Translations under genes and position numbers: made by a program
DNA from: Gammaproteobacteria bacterium
GTDB lineage: Bacteria; Pseudomonadota; Gammaproteobacteria; Pseudomonadales; Azotimanducaceae
DNA: 64,000 bases
NCBI GenBank assembly: GCA_004357385.1
Contig: SMWF01000060.1
Span: 16,113-80,112 of the forward strand
Direction: 5' to 3'
Shown here: in pieces, positions 1-8,226 of the stretch
Numbering within the stretch: the first letter of the stretch is position 1
Layout: every line of letters starts with the position of its first letter
The notes under the pieces: model-generated
What the model was told of the DNA's origin: nothing
What the model saw: only the letters and a program-made list of their open reading frames with translations
The model's database searches: none

Positions 1-588
1 TTCGGCGATCCCATCGATCTCGGCGCTGAACACGTCGTCGTCGAATACCTGGCTCACCAGGCCCATGGCGAGGGCGTCGCTGGCGCGAAATTTGTCGGGA
101 AGGAAGTACAGCTCCCGGGCCTTCGCGGCGCCCACTAATCGCGGTAGCGTCCAGGGTCCGGCCATGTCTCCAGCCGAAGCGACGTTCAGAAACGCCGAAT
201 TGAAATTGGCGGACGTAGCCGCGAAGCGCAGGTCGCAGGCGCAGGCCCAGCCGAAGCCCGCCCCCGCACACATGCCGTTGATCGCGGCGATCGTTACCTG
301 AGCCAGGGTGTGCAGCAGCAACGGTACCTGAAAATCGTCGGGGGTCGAGCGATCATCCGGTTCGCCGGCGCTGTAGTGTTTGAGGTCGGCGCCGGGACAG
401 AAACCACGGCCTTCGCCCGTCAAGACCAGGACTCGTACATCATCGCGTTCGGCAAGCGCTTGCAGACACATACGGGTCTCGATCAGCATCCGATTGGTCA
501 TGGCGTTCATGCGCTCGGGCCGGCTGAGCGTCAACCGGCCGATTCCACCGGCAGCCTCAAAACGAATGGTTTCGTAGTCGTTAGCCAT
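1..588 (-). CDS. Enoyl-CoA hydratase/isomerase (crotonase) family protein, 3' end cut by window edge
   Basis: The frame is open from an ATG at 588 to base 1, giving 196 residues without a stop, so the C-terminal quarter or so lies outside the window. Crotonase features are visible: the oxyanion-hole stretch GRGFCPGADLK, the second one AAINGMCAGAGFG, and a W-T-L-P-R-L-V-G helix. In this last region the usual catalytic Glu of hydratases is absent and an Asp (SAGDMAGP) sits where PaaG-like isomerases carry Asp, so an isomerase is as likely as a hydratase. The start lies 3 bp after the stop of the upstream crotonase, so the two are almost certainly co-transcribed. It probably acts on a cytoplasmic CoA ester. 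Confidence 0.9.
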   Translation of the reverse strand, partial: MANDYETIRFEAAGGIGRLTLSRPERMNAMTNRMLIETRMCLQALAERDDVRVLVLTGEGRGFCPGADLKHYSAGEPDDRSTPDDFQVPLLLHTLAQVTIAAINGMCAGAGFGWACACDLRFAATSANFNSAFLNVASAGDMAGPWTLPRLVGAAKARELYFLPDKFRASDALAMGLVSQVFDDDVFSAEIDGIAE

Positions 589-591
589 GGG

Positions 592-1425
592 TCAGTCCTC
601 CCCGGGGCTTGCGCCGAGGCTTTCGCCGAGTCGCTTGAACTTCGGGGCGCGCTTCTCGAGCAGCGCCGCGGCGCCTTCACGCGCATCGGCGCTGGTGACG
701 AACCTGTTCTGTGAGACCTCGGCTTCGCGGAGCGCCTCGGTGTAGTTGGTGCCCAGATGCCGATAGACCAGGCGCTTGGTTTCGGCGATTGCCGCTGGTG
801 CGGACGTTTGTGCCAGACGCGTGACATAGTCTCGTGCGGTATCGAGAAGCTGGTCGGGGTCCGCGAGGTGTTCGACCAGGCCGATCGAATGTGCCGTCTC
901 GGCGTCTATCCTGTCGCTCATCCACAGCAGATCCAGGGCGCGTCCGGTACCGACCAGGCGGGGCAGCAGCCAACTGGAGCCGTGTTCGGCAATCAGCCCG
1001 CGTTTCAGGAAGATCGTGACGAAGCTGGCGTCGCGCGATGCGATCCGCAGATCGCTCATCAACGCAAGGATCAGGCCGCCACCGGCCGCCACACCGTTCA
1101 CCGCGGCAATCACGGGTTTCGGCACTTGAAGCAGATAACTGAACAGCCCGGGTAACTCATCGGAGTCGACCGGGGTCGGCTCGGCCGGCGTGTCGCGACT
1201 GGTGACCTCGGCGAGCACCTGGGAGTCGAGCCCCGCGCTGAAGCCCCGGCCGTTGCCGGTAATGATGATGCCGACCACCCGTGGGTCGATGCTGGCGGCG
1301 TCTATGGCACTGCGAATCTCGCCGAGCGTGTGATAGGTGAATGCATTCAACTTGTCGGGGCGATTGAGTTTGATCAGCGCCACGGGATCTTCGATCTCTA
1401 CCTCGATGTCGGTGTAGTCGCTCAT
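592..1425 (-). CDS. Enoyl-CoA hydratase/isomerase family protein
   Basis: This 277-residue crotonase-fold protein is close to the usual family length. The N-terminus reads LIKLNRPDKLNAFTYHT, the oxyanion-hole segments are GRGFSAGLDS and NGVAAGGGLI, and the helix RGLIAEHGSSWLLPRLVG carries a Glu at the catalytic-acid position. The expected activity is hydration or isomerisation of an enoyl-CoA in the cytoplasm; the substrate cannot be inferred. Its ATG overlaps the stop of the upstream VOC gene by 4 bp (ATGA), which indicates translational coupling. It is followed after 3 bp by a second crotonase, so the operon carries two different paralogues rather than one enzyme. Confidence 0.93.
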   Translation of the reverse strand: MSDYTDIEVEIEDPVALIKLNRPDKLNAFTYHTLGEIRSAIDAASIDPRVVGIIITGNGRGFSAGLDSQVLAEVTSRDTPAEPTPVDSDELPGLFSYLLQVPKPVIAAVNGVAAGGGLILALMSDLRIASRDASFVTIFLKRGLIAEHGSSWLLPRLVGTGRALDLLWMSDRIDAETAHSIGLVEHLADPDQLLDTARDYVTRLAQTSAPAAIAETKRLVYRHLGTNYTEALREAEVSQNRFVTSADAREGAAALLEKRAPKFKRLGESLGASPGED

Positions 1426-2189
1426 AGCAGATTCATCCGCATGCCGCAGAGATAGACCTGGTCAGAACCAGAAACCACGCCGCGTGCCTCGGCGGCGGCG
1501 AGAATTGCGTCTTTGTCGCTGGTGGTGATGTCCAGCGCACCCAGTCCCTCGGGGCGCCCGTCACTACATGCAACGAAACGCAGGGTGGCGTTGTCCAGCG
1601 GTAAGGTGGGGATGCCGCCGTCCACAACCAGCTCGATCTGGGCGATCTCCGACCAGCGGCTGGCCGTTGCCTCGGGGTCGTCGCATTGCATTTCCGCGGC
1701 GGCGATGCCGGTGACACGATCCAGCCGCCGCCCCGCCTTCCAGTCCGGACCCGCAGGTTCCCACGGACCGTCCGGGTCGTGCGCGTTAGCGCCCACCTGT
1801 TCGTCGATCTCGAAGAACGAGCCCCCCGTGTCGCGGGGATGCATCTGCATGTTCTTGAATTCGTCTGTGTTGAATTGATTGACGATGCGCACGCCCAACT
1901 CCTCGACCCGGGCGCGGCGCGGCGCGTGATCATCACACTGAGTGATCACCATGTAGCCGCCGTTGCCGCCGCGACGCTTGAGATACCGTCCGCCGGCGGT
2001 GTTTTCCTGAATCGGCGCCACCACCTCGAGTAGCTGATTGCCGATCGGCAGCAGCGCATTCTCCAGTCCGAAATGCGCCACTCCGGGGTCGTTGTAGCAG
2101 ACTGCGATGCCCAGCACATCGGTGAGTTCTTCTTCCACCGGGGCGAGTTTTTCCGCCACGAGGGCGATCTGACGTAGACGAAGCCACAT
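1422..2189 (-). CDS. VOC (glyoxalase/extradiol dioxygenase fold) family protein
   Basis: This 255-residue protein starts with RQIALVAEKLAPVEEEL, the typical opening of a two-module VOC protein, and contains a second beta-alpha-beta module from about residue 130 on (LDRVTGIAAAEMQCDD). I do not see the complete His/Glu metal triad of glyoxalase I, so a catalytic role is uncertain. The ATG at 2189 is preceded by a strong AGGAGGA Shine-Dalgarno. The gene overlaps the downstream crotonase by 4 bp and sits 12 bp after the DJ-1-like gene, so the four minus-strand genes form one operon. Relatives are often annotated only as glyoxalase-like domain proteins. Confidence 0.85.
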   Translation of the reverse strand: MWLRLRQIALVAEKLAPVEEELTDVLGIAVCYNDPGVAHFGLENALLPIGNQLLEVVAPIQENTAGGRYLKRRGGNGGYMVITQCDDHAPRRARVEELGVRIVNQFNTDEFKNMQMHPRDTGGSFFEIDEQVGANAHDPDGPWEPAGPDWKAGRRLDRVTGIAAAEMQCDDPEATASRWSEIAQIELVVDGGIPTLPLDNATLRFVACSDGRPEGLGALDITTSDKDAILAAAEARGVVSGSDQVYLCGMRMNLL

Positions 2190-2201
2190 GGGTTGGTCCT
2201 C

Positions 2202-2840
2202 CTAGCTGTTCTGAGCACTGAACATGGTTTTCACGAGTTCCACCGTCTCCGGTCGGGCTTCTGCCGGGTTACCGGACGCGAAGGGTGGTTTTGGCGAGTA
2301 CTCGATCGCCAGCTGGACGGCGCGTGCCAGATCTTCGCCGGCGATCTCCGCCATTAGCGCCAGGCCGAAATCGATGCCTGCGGTGACCCCACCTCCCGTT
2401 GCCCTGTTGCGATCGATCACCCAGCGTTCCTGCACGGCTTGGGCACCGAAGTTCGCAAGCCTGTCCAGCGCCATCCAGTGCGTAGTGGCCTTGTAGCCGT
2501 CCAGCAAGCCGGCGGCGCCCAACACCAGGGCGCCCGTGCAGACACTGGTCACCCATTTCGCCTTGCTGCCCCGGTCGCGCATGAAATCCAGCACCGTCTC
2601 GTCCTCGAGCAGCGCGAACGTCCCGGCGGTGCCACCGCCAGCGAACAGAATGTCCGGATCGGCCCAGGTGTCTGCAAAGCTATGGGTGGGAACCAGAATC
2701 GCCGCGCTGTCGGTGGAAACCGGATGGGTATCCTTCCAGACCAGGTGGGTCTCACTGTCGGGCCAGAGGCTCCAGACCTGCAACGGCCCGACCAGGTCCA
2801 GCAGGGTCATTTGCGGGTAAACCAGCATTGCGATCTTCAT
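2202..2840 (-). CDS. DJ-1/PfpI family protein, isonitrile-hydratase-like
   Basis: This is a 212-residue class I glutamine-amidotransferase-like (DJ-1/PfpI) protein without the AraC helix-turn-helix tail found in GlxA regulators. The start MKIAMLVYPQMT was chosen because it begins the first beta strand and has GAGGG about 11 nt upstream; a start 11 codons earlier is possible. The nucleophile elbow is SVCTGALVLGAAG with Cys101, followed by a T-T-H-W motif. This arrangement is seen in isonitrile hydratases and related cyanide-hydrating enzymes. The function is inferred from family resemblance only. It is the first gene of the minus-strand operon with the VOC protein and the two crotonases. Confidence 0.87.
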   Translation of the reverse strand: MKIAMLVYPQMTLLDLVGPLQVWSLWPDSETHLVWKDTHPVSTDSAAILVPTHSFADTWADPDILFAGGGTAGTFALLEDETVLDFMRDRGSKAKWVTSVCTGALVLGAAGLLDGYKATTHWMALDRLANFGAQAVQERWVIDRNRATGGGVTAGIDFGLALMAEIAGEDLARAVQLAIEYSPKPPFASGNPAEARPETVELVKTMFSAQNS

Positions 2841-2952
2841 CAGCGCGCCCTCGTTCTTATCCCGACATCCCAAACGGGGGAGTGTGCCACACTAGCGCGA
2901 ATGGCGGCCATGCGTCGGGTCGTTCACGGTTCAGGAGGGGGAACCTGCAGTC

Positions 2953-3579
2953 ATGAGTAATCGCATCTGGATCGTCATCGCCGTGATTTACGCGGCCTTT
3001 TTCTACTGGTACACGTCCTTCGGCGGTCCGTTGAGCGATGAGGAGATTGAGGATTCCCTGACGGTGCTGCGCGAGGCAGGCATGGAACCTGAGCGCCTCG
3101 AGGTGTGGGAGCAATTCATGCGCAGCGACACGGGTGACGATTTTGCGATGCTGAACGCCCTCGACCTGCGCGACGAACCGTTGCAGGTCGAAGGTGTGGA
3201 GCCGGGTGATACCGCCGAGGACGTGATGGCGCGATACAGCGAACCGTTCCTTGGTCGAGCGCTGCTCAGCGCCGCCCACCCAGTGATGTTTGGTACCGCG
3301 GCAGCGCCTGCCATGGATCTATGGGGTATCGAAGGCGCGCACGACTGGACGGCCGGTGCCCTGGTGCGTTACCGGAGCCGCCGCGACCTCATGCAGCAGG
3401 CGGTTTACGCCAGCAGCCTGGACATCCACCGGTTCAAAACCGCGTCGCTCGAGAAGACCATCGCCTATCCGCTCGACCCTTGGTATCAACTCGGCGACCC
3501 ACGCCTGGTGCTGGGAATGCTGCTGCTGATCCTCGGGCTCGCGTTGCAGCTTCGCCGGACGGCACGCGGCGCAGGCTGA
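2953..3579 (+). CDS. Membrane-anchored hypothetical protein
   Basis: This 208-residue protein has an N-terminal membrane segment (about residues 5-21, IWIVIAVIYAAFFYWY), an acidic soluble middle and a second hydrophobic segment near the C-terminus (about 183-198, LVLGMLLLILGLALQL) followed by R-R-T-A-R. The layout suggests a periplasmic domain held by two membrane passes. I recognise no enzymatic motif. The start ATG is preceded by a good purine-rich site (AGGAGGGGG). It is divergent from the DJ-1-like operon across about 110 bp and convergent with xthA, so it is probably a single-gene transcript. Confidence 0.8.
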   Translation: MSNRIWIVIAVIYAAFFYWYTSFGGPLSDEEIEDSLTVLREAGMEPERLEVWEQFMRSDTGDDFAMLNALDLRDEPLQVEGVEPGDTAEDVMARYSEPFLGRALLSAAHPVMFGTAAAPAMDLWGIEGAHDWTAGALVRYRSRRDLMQQAVYASSLDIHRFKTASLEKTIAYPLDPWYQLGDPRLVLGMLLLILGLALQLRRTARGAG

Positions 3580-3587
3580 TTGGCGTG

Positions 3588-4361
3588 CTAGGCCAGCTCG
3601 GTAATCACCGGTGCGTGATCCGAGGCGGTGAGCCCTTCTTTCTTCTTGCGGAAATCGCGATCGATCCGGGTATCGAGCAACCGTTCGCGGACGCTCGGCG
3701 AGCCCAACATGAAATCGATGCGCAGACCCTGGCCCCGGTGAAACGCCCCGCCGCGGTAGTCCCACCAGGAGAAGGCTTGCTCGTCGGGGTGCTGCGCGCG
3801 GTACAAGTCGACTAACCCGCAGTCCATCAGCCGGGCGAATCGCTCCCGTTCCTCGACGCTGTGAAATACGTGGCCGTCCGCCTGCTCGCCCTGCCAGCTG
3901 TCCAGCGCGGTAGGAACGATGTTGAAGTCGCCGCACAACACGGCCTGCTCGTTTGCGTCTCGGCGGCTGGACCAGTAATCGATCAGCGTGTCGTACCAGG
4001 CGAGCTTGCGCGGAAAATCGTCGTGGTCGATGTCCTTGCCGTTAGGGCAGTAGACGGTAGTGAAATTCAGGTGCTCCACCTGGGCGCTGATTAGGCGCGC
4101 GCCGAAGTCTTCCTGCCCCGGCAGGCCGCGGTCTGTAACGCTTATCGGTAGACGGCTGGCGATGGCGACGCCGTTCCAGCTCTTCTGGCCGTGGGTTACC
4201 ACTTCGTAACCCAACTCGGTGAACAGTTCATGGGGAAAGTCGGCGTCTTGGACCTTGAGCTCCTGCATACCCACAACGTCGGGTTCGCGTTCGATGAGCC
4301 AGGCGCGTACGAAATCCAGTCGTGCACGCAGGCCGTTGACGTTCCAGGTTGCTATACGCAT
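3588..4361 (-). CDS. xthA: Exodeoxyribonuclease III (AP endonuclease, EEP fold)
   Basis: This 257-residue protein has the full set of exonuclease III motifs: N7 in ATWNVNG, the metal-binding E34 in MQELK, G-D-F-N-I (D145, N147), SWWDYR, RIDFMLGS, and the terminal SDHAPV (D248, H249). Members remove damaged ends and cleave abasic sites in base-excision repair. The start was placed at MRIATW because homologues begin there; the open frame continues 38 codons further upstream without family similarity. It is divergent from the luciferase-like oxidoreductase gene (85 bp between starts). It is one of few housekeeping genes in the window. Confidence 0.96.
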   Translation of the reverse strand: MRIATWNVNGLRARLDFVRAWLIEREPDVVGMQELKVQDADFPHELFTELGYEVVTHGQKSWNGVAIASRLPISVTDRGLPGQEDFGARLISAQVEHLNFTTVYCPNGKDIDHDDFPRKLAWYDTLIDYWSSRRDANEQAVLCGDFNIVPTALDSWQGEQADGHVFHSVEERERFARLMDCGLVDLYRAQHPDEQAFSWWDYRGGAFHRGQGLRIDFMLGSPSVRERLLDTRIDRDFRKKKEGLTASDHAPVITELA

Positions 4362-4446
4362 ACGATATCCTAGCGATTTCGACGGGTCGGAATCTATCCA
4401 CCGTGCGAATAAGATGGGTTCTTTTTTCGAAAGACGGGCACCAGAG

Positions 4447-5310
4447 ATGAAAATCGGCGTTTTCGCGACCTTCATGTCTCCAATCGGGACACCTCAGATG
4501 ATTCAGGACCTCGGTCGGCGCATCGAAGGCGCAGGCATGGACTCACTGTGGATGGGCGAGCACGTCGTGCTGTTCGACGAGATGGAGTTCCCCTATCCGG
4601 GATCCAAGGACGGTCGCATCCCGGTGCCCGCCGGCGGCGGCTTGCTCGACACCGTGGCCACTTTTGGCTTTCTTGCGAACGCGACGACGACGCTGCGCTT
4701 CGGTACGGGTATCACGCTGGTCCCGCAACGCAACCCGATCTACACGGCCAAGGAGTTTGCCACCCTCGATTGGCTCAGCGGCGGGCGGATCGACTTCGGT
4801 ATCGGCGTGGGCTGGTGCAAGGAAGAGGTCCTGGCTTGCGGCTATTCCTGGGAAGATCGGGGCGCGCGCTGTGATGAGTTTCTGGAGGTCATGAAGCGCC
4901 TGTGGACGCAGCCCGTTGCGTCTTTCGAGGGGCAGCACTTCAACCTCTCCGAGTGTCGGATGGATCCCAAGCCCATTCAGAATCCGCACATCCCAATCAT
5001 CGTCGGAGGCCACAGCAAGCGGGCATTCCGGCGCGCCGCCGAGTTCGGCAATGGCTGGTACGGGTTCGGGATCAATCCCGAGCAGACCGCTGCGGTTCTG
5101 AGAGACGTGGATGCCGCGCTCGAGCGGGCGGGGCGCTCGCGCGACGGCTTCGAGATCGTCATCACGCCGGACGTGGCCGATGCCGATGCCATCCGACAGT
5201 TCCAGGACCTCGGCGTCGATCGACTGGTGATGCATCTGGGTTCCCAACGACCGGAGAAGGTTGCCGCTCGGCTCAGCGAACTCGAAGGGTTCGCCAAGAT
5301 CGCTGCCTGA
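4447..5310 (+). CDS. LLM class (luciferase-like) flavin/F420-dependent oxidoreductase, paralogue A
   Basis: This 287-residue luciferase-like TIM-barrel protein resembles the TIGR03619-type oxidoreductases. The start was set at MKIGVFATFM, which matches the paralogue at 41920. Recognisable segments are SLWMGEHVVLFDE, PQRNPIYTA, FGIGVGWCKEE and HIPIIVGGHS. The last of these forms part of the cofactor-phosphate site in the family. The cofactor (F420 or FMN) cannot be settled from the sequence, and no F420 biosynthesis gene is in the window. It heads the plus-strand group that continues with the AhpD-like selenoprotein candidate 63 bp downstream. It probably reduces or mono-oxygenates a small organic intermediate. 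Confidence 0.9.
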   Translation: MKIGVFATFMSPIGTPQMIQDLGRRIEGAGMDSLWMGEHVVLFDEMEFPYPGSKDGRIPVPAGGGLLDTVATFGFLANATTTLRFGTGITLVPQRNPIYTAKEFATLDWLSGGRIDFGIGVGWCKEEVLACGYSWEDRGARCDEFLEVMKRLWTQPVASFEGQHFNLSECRMDPKPIQNPHIPIIVGGHSKRAFRRAAEFGNGWYGFGINPEQTAAVLRDVDAALERAGRSRDGFEIVITPDVADADAIRQFQDLGVDRLVMHLGSQRPEKVAARLSELEGFAKIAA

Positions 5311-5373
5311 TCAGAAACACGAGCCGTGTGATAGCCTTGTTAGTCGCGTTTTTCTGTACGGATTGGGGGACTC

Positions 5374-5919
5374 ATGAGCCGGATACGACTACTCGAAGAT
5401 GATGAGCTCTCGCCTGAGGTCAGGACTCAGGTTGAGCAGCTCGAGGCGTCGGGCGCCGATGCGTCCGTGCTGCGGGCCTTGGCGCATCGCCAGGAAATGT
5501 TTGACGAGTACTTCAGATTCTACTACCCGGCGCACCAGGGTGGGCTCGTGGAACCCGACCTCAAGGAGCTCGTCAGGCTCAAGATTGCGCGGCTCAACGA
5601 TTGCTTTACCTGACTGGGCGCAAGATTTCCATCGGCGATGGAAAACGGTTTGACGGAAGAGAAGATTGCGGAGCTCGACGCGGAGGAGAACAATTTTTCG
5701 GATCGTGAGCGACTGGCGCTGGAGTATGCGGAACGGCTCGCGGTCGATCACCACACTATGGATGATGGATTTTTCGACCGGCTGCGCACGCAGTTCGACG
5801 ATGCTGAAATTCTGGAGCTTGGCATGATGGCTGGCCAGTACATCGGCTTCGGGCGATTGTTGATGGTGCTCGACCTGACGCCGAAGTCATGTCCGGTGGA
5901 CGGCGGCGACGTCATCTAA
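5374..5919 (+). CDS. AhpD/carboxymuconolactone-decarboxylase-like protein, candidate selenoprotein (CxxU, UGA read as Sec80)
   Basis: The frame opens at ATG 5374 (GGGGGA upstream), meets TGA at 5611-5613, and continues in the same frame to a stop at 5917-5919, giving 181 residues if the TGA is decoded. The peptide before the TGA ends VRLKIARLNDCFT; after it comes LGARFPSAMENGLTEEKI and then the helical tail (SDRERLALEYAERL, ELGMMAGQYIGFGR). In this family that point is the redox motif C-x-x-C followed by three residues and H/R, so TGA replaces exactly the second Cys: C77-F-T-U80, with R84 after it. A perfect hairpin 21 nt downstream fits a bSECIS. The internal ATG at 5638 has no ribosome site, so a split gene is unlikely. 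Such proteins act as peroxide-reducing or thiol-redox enzymes. The SDR follows after 22 bp. The alternative is a nonsense mutation or a TGC-to-TGA sequencing error. Confidence 0.85.
5611..5644 (+). promoter_or_regulatory. Candidate bacterial SECIS element following the UGA codon
   Basis: After the TGA at 5611-5613 there is a perfect 8-bp stem: TTTCCATC at 5626-5633 pairs with GATGGAAA at 5637-5644 around a three-base loop GGC (5634-5636). The loop opens with G and starts 21 nt after the last base of the UGA. As I recall them, the general bacterial SECIS criteria are a short stem, a small apical loop with G among its first two bases, and a loop 16-37 nt from UGA. All are met here. The hairpin lies inside coding sequence and keeps the frame (A-R-F-P-S-A-M-E). 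Confidence 0.75.
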
Positions 5920-5941
5920 CGTATTAGTTTTGGGGGAAATA

Positions 5942-6883
5942 ATGGCATTCGGACACGATACGACTACCGATGAAGTTCTGGATGGCGTCGACCTGACCGG
6001 CAGGACGGCCTTTGTTACCGGCGCCTCGGGCGGCCTTGGCGCGGAGACTGCGCGGGCGCTTGCGGCCCGGGGTGCCGCGGTGACGATTGCGGCGCGCGAT
6101 CTTGCGAAGGCGGAAGGGGTGGCGGCCTCAATTCATGAGTCGACGGGATCAACGGTCGACGTCGTGCAGTTGGAGCTGATGGATCTAGACAGCGTGCGGG
6201 CGTGCGCGCAAGGGTGGCTCGCCACGCACGGGCCGCTCAATCTGCTGATCAACAACGCGGGAATCATGGCCTGTCCGCTGGATCGAACGGATGCAGGCTG
6301 GGAGATTCAGTTTGCGACCAATCACCTGGGACACTTCCTGCTGACGGGACTGCTGCTGCCGGCGCTCAAAGAGGGCGCACCCGCGCGCATCGTCAACCTG
6401 AGTTCTGGGGCGCACCGGTTCGGTAATATCGATTTTGATGACCTGCACTTCGAGAATCGCGAATACAACAAGTTTGCGGCCTACGGTCAGTCGAAAACGG
6501 CCAACGTGCTGTTTGCGCGGGAACTGGGTCGGCGCCTGGAAGGCACCGGTGTCACCGCCAATGCGGTGCACCCGGGCATCATTCAGACCGAACTGGGCCG
6601 CCATCTGACCCCTGAAGACCTGGCGGCGTTCCCCGGCGACACGCCGCCGGAAGAGATGCGTTTCAAGACGGTCGAGTCGGGCGCGGCGACCAGCGTCTGG
6701 GCGGCGACCAGCGCCGAACTCGACGGACGCAGCGGCTTGTATCTCGAGGACTGCCAGATCGGTCTGCCGGAGGATGAGGTCGAGGGCATGGGCGGTTATG
6801 CGCCGTGGATCATGGATGATGACGCCGCGCACACGCTCTGGGGCGTGTCCGAGGAGCTGGTCGGCACACGCATCGACGTTTGA
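5942..6883 (+). CDS. SDR family NAD(P)-dependent oxidoreductase (retinol-dehydrogenase-like)
   Basis: This 313-residue short-chain dehydrogenase has the nucleotide-binding motif TGASGGLG, the N-N-A-G motif (LLINNAGIMA), a catalytic Ser region (NLSSGAHR) and Y-x-x-x-K in AYGQSKTAN. The length and the AARDLAKAE segment, which suggests NADP preference, resemble the retinol dehydrogenase/WWOX-like branch. The ATG at 5942 follows GGGGGAAATA; a TTG four codons earlier is less likely. It lies between the AhpD-like gene and an acyl-CoA dehydrogenase in a plus-strand run with gaps of 22 and 35 bp, so it probably oxidises an alcohol intermediate of the same pathway. Confidence 0.93.
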   Translation: MAFGHDTTTDEVLDGVDLTGRTAFVTGASGGLGAETARALAARGAAVTIAARDLAKAEGVAASIHESTGSTVDVVQLELMDLDSVRACAQGWLATHGPLNLLINNAGIMACPLDRTDAGWEIQFATNHLGHFLLTGLLLPALKEGAPARIVNLSSGAHRFGNIDFDDLHFENREYNKFAAYGQSKTANVLFARELGRRLEGTGVTANAVHPGIIQTELGRHLTPEDLAAFPGDTPPEEMRFKTVESGAATSVWAATSAELDGRSGLYLEDCQIGLPEDEVEGMGGYAPWIMDDDAAHTLWGVSEELVGTRIDV

Positions 6884-6918
6884 CCGATGATTGCAACCAG
6901 ACGCCGACAGGGGGTGAC

Positions 6919-8217
6919 ATGAGTTGGGGATTTGACACCGATCCGGAGTTTCAACGCGAACTCGACTGGATGGAGGACTTCGTTGCAACGGAAGTGGCGC
7001 CGATCGAGATGGTGCTCAGCGATTCCTACGACGTGACCAACCCGAACTTCATCAAGCTGGTCCGGCCGTTGCAAGCCATCGTCAAGGAGCGGGGCCTGTG
7101 GGCCTGCCACCTGGGTCCAGAACTGGGCGGTCCGGGTTTCGGCCAGCTGAAGCTGGCGTTGATGAACGAGATTCTCGGCAAAGCATCCTTTGCCCCGATC
7201 GTATTCGGCTGCCAGGCGCCGGACTCCGGCAACGGTGAGATCCTGGCTCACTACGGCACCGAAGAGCACAAGGAAAAATATCTGCGGCCGTTACTGGACG
7301 GCGAGATCGTATCCTGCTTTTCGATGACCGAGCCACACGCCGGTGCGGACCCGACCATGTTCAAGTGTGCCGCGGATCAGGATGGCGACGAGTGGGTGAT
7401 CAACGGCGAAAAGTGGTTCTCCTCCAACGCCAAGCACGCCTCGTTCCTGATCGTGATGGCGGTATCAGATCCGGATGCGCCGCCCCACTCGCGCATGTCG
7501 ATGTTCATCGTTCCGACTGACACGCCCGGCATCAACATCATCCGCAACGCGGGAATCGGCGGCGAGCCGATGGGCGAGGGTCACCACGCCTACATCCGCT
7601 ATGAGAACGTGCGGATTCCCGCCGCCAACATGCTCGGCGAGCGGGGTCAGGCGTTCATCGTTGCTCAGACACGTCTCGGCGGAGGCCGCATTCATCACGC
7701 GATGCGCACCGTCGGACAGCTTCACAAAGCCTTCGACATGATGTGTCAGCGGGTACTTTCCCGGGAAACCAAAGGGGAAGTGCTGGCGCAGAAGCAGAGC
7801 GTTCAGGAGAAGATTGCCGACTCGTGGATCGAGATGGAGCAGTTCCGCTTGCTGGTCCTGCGCACGGCCTGGCGGATCGATAAGTATCAGGACTACCGCC
7901 GTGTGCGCAAGGATATCGCCGCGATCAAGGCATTGATGCCGAAGGTCTATCACGACGTGATTTCACGGGCGTTGCACCTGCATGGCTCGTTGGGAATCTC
8001 CAACGAGATGCCGTTTACCGGCATGCTGTTGGGTTCCTATGTCATGGGGCTTGCGGATGGCCCGACCGAGGTGCACAAGGTGACCGTGGCGCGCCAGGTA
8101 CTGGCTGAATACACACCCACCAACGATCTGTTTCCGGACTATCACCTGCCGCGGCGACGCGACGCCGCGCTCGCGAAATTCGCGGATCTGATCGATCTGG
8201 AGATCGGGCAATTATGA
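6919..8217 (+). CDS. Acyl-CoA dehydrogenase family protein
   Basis: This 432-residue flavoenzyme shows the standard motifs: F-S-M-T-E-P-H-A-G-A-D (FAD-binding loop), NGEKWFSSNA, GQAFIVAQTRLGGGR and the C-terminal segment GLADGPTEVHKVT. The last is typical of the ACAD11-like branch, where Asp occurs at the position that is Glu in medium-chain enzymes. It catalyses alpha,beta-dehydrogenation of an acyl-CoA in the cytoplasm. The start ATG 6919 follows CAGGGGGTG; an upstream TTG is possible but lies against the SDR stop. It is followed after 9 bp by a dienelactone-hydrolase-like gene in the same transcription unit. Confidence 0.94.
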   Translation: MSWGFDTDPEFQRELDWMEDFVATEVAPIEMVLSDSYDVTNPNFIKLVRPLQAIVKERGLWACHLGPELGGPGFGQLKLALMNEILGKASFAPIVFGCQAPDSGNGEILAHYGTEEHKEKYLRPLLDGEIVSCFSMTEPHAGADPTMFKCAADQDGDEWVINGEKWFSSNAKHASFLIVMAVSDPDAPPHSRMSMFIVPTDTPGINIIRNAGIGGEPMGEGHHAYIRYENVRIPAANMLGERGQAFIVAQTRLGGGRIHHAMRTVGQLHKAFDMMCQRVLSRETKGEVLAQKQSVQEKIADSWIEMEQFRLLVLRTAWRIDKYQDYRRVRKDIAAIKALMPKVYHDVISRALHLHGSLGISNEMPFTGMLLGSYVMGLADGPTEVHKVTVARQVLAEYTPTNDLFPDYHLPRRRDAALAKFADLIDLEIGQL

Positions 8218-8226
8218 GGACACTAG

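Noticed and set aside
5638..5919. An independent gene starting at the internal ATG 5638
   Set aside because: No ribosome site precedes it, it lies in the 3' arm of the hairpin, and its protein is only the second half of one CMD-like domain continuous with the upstream frame.
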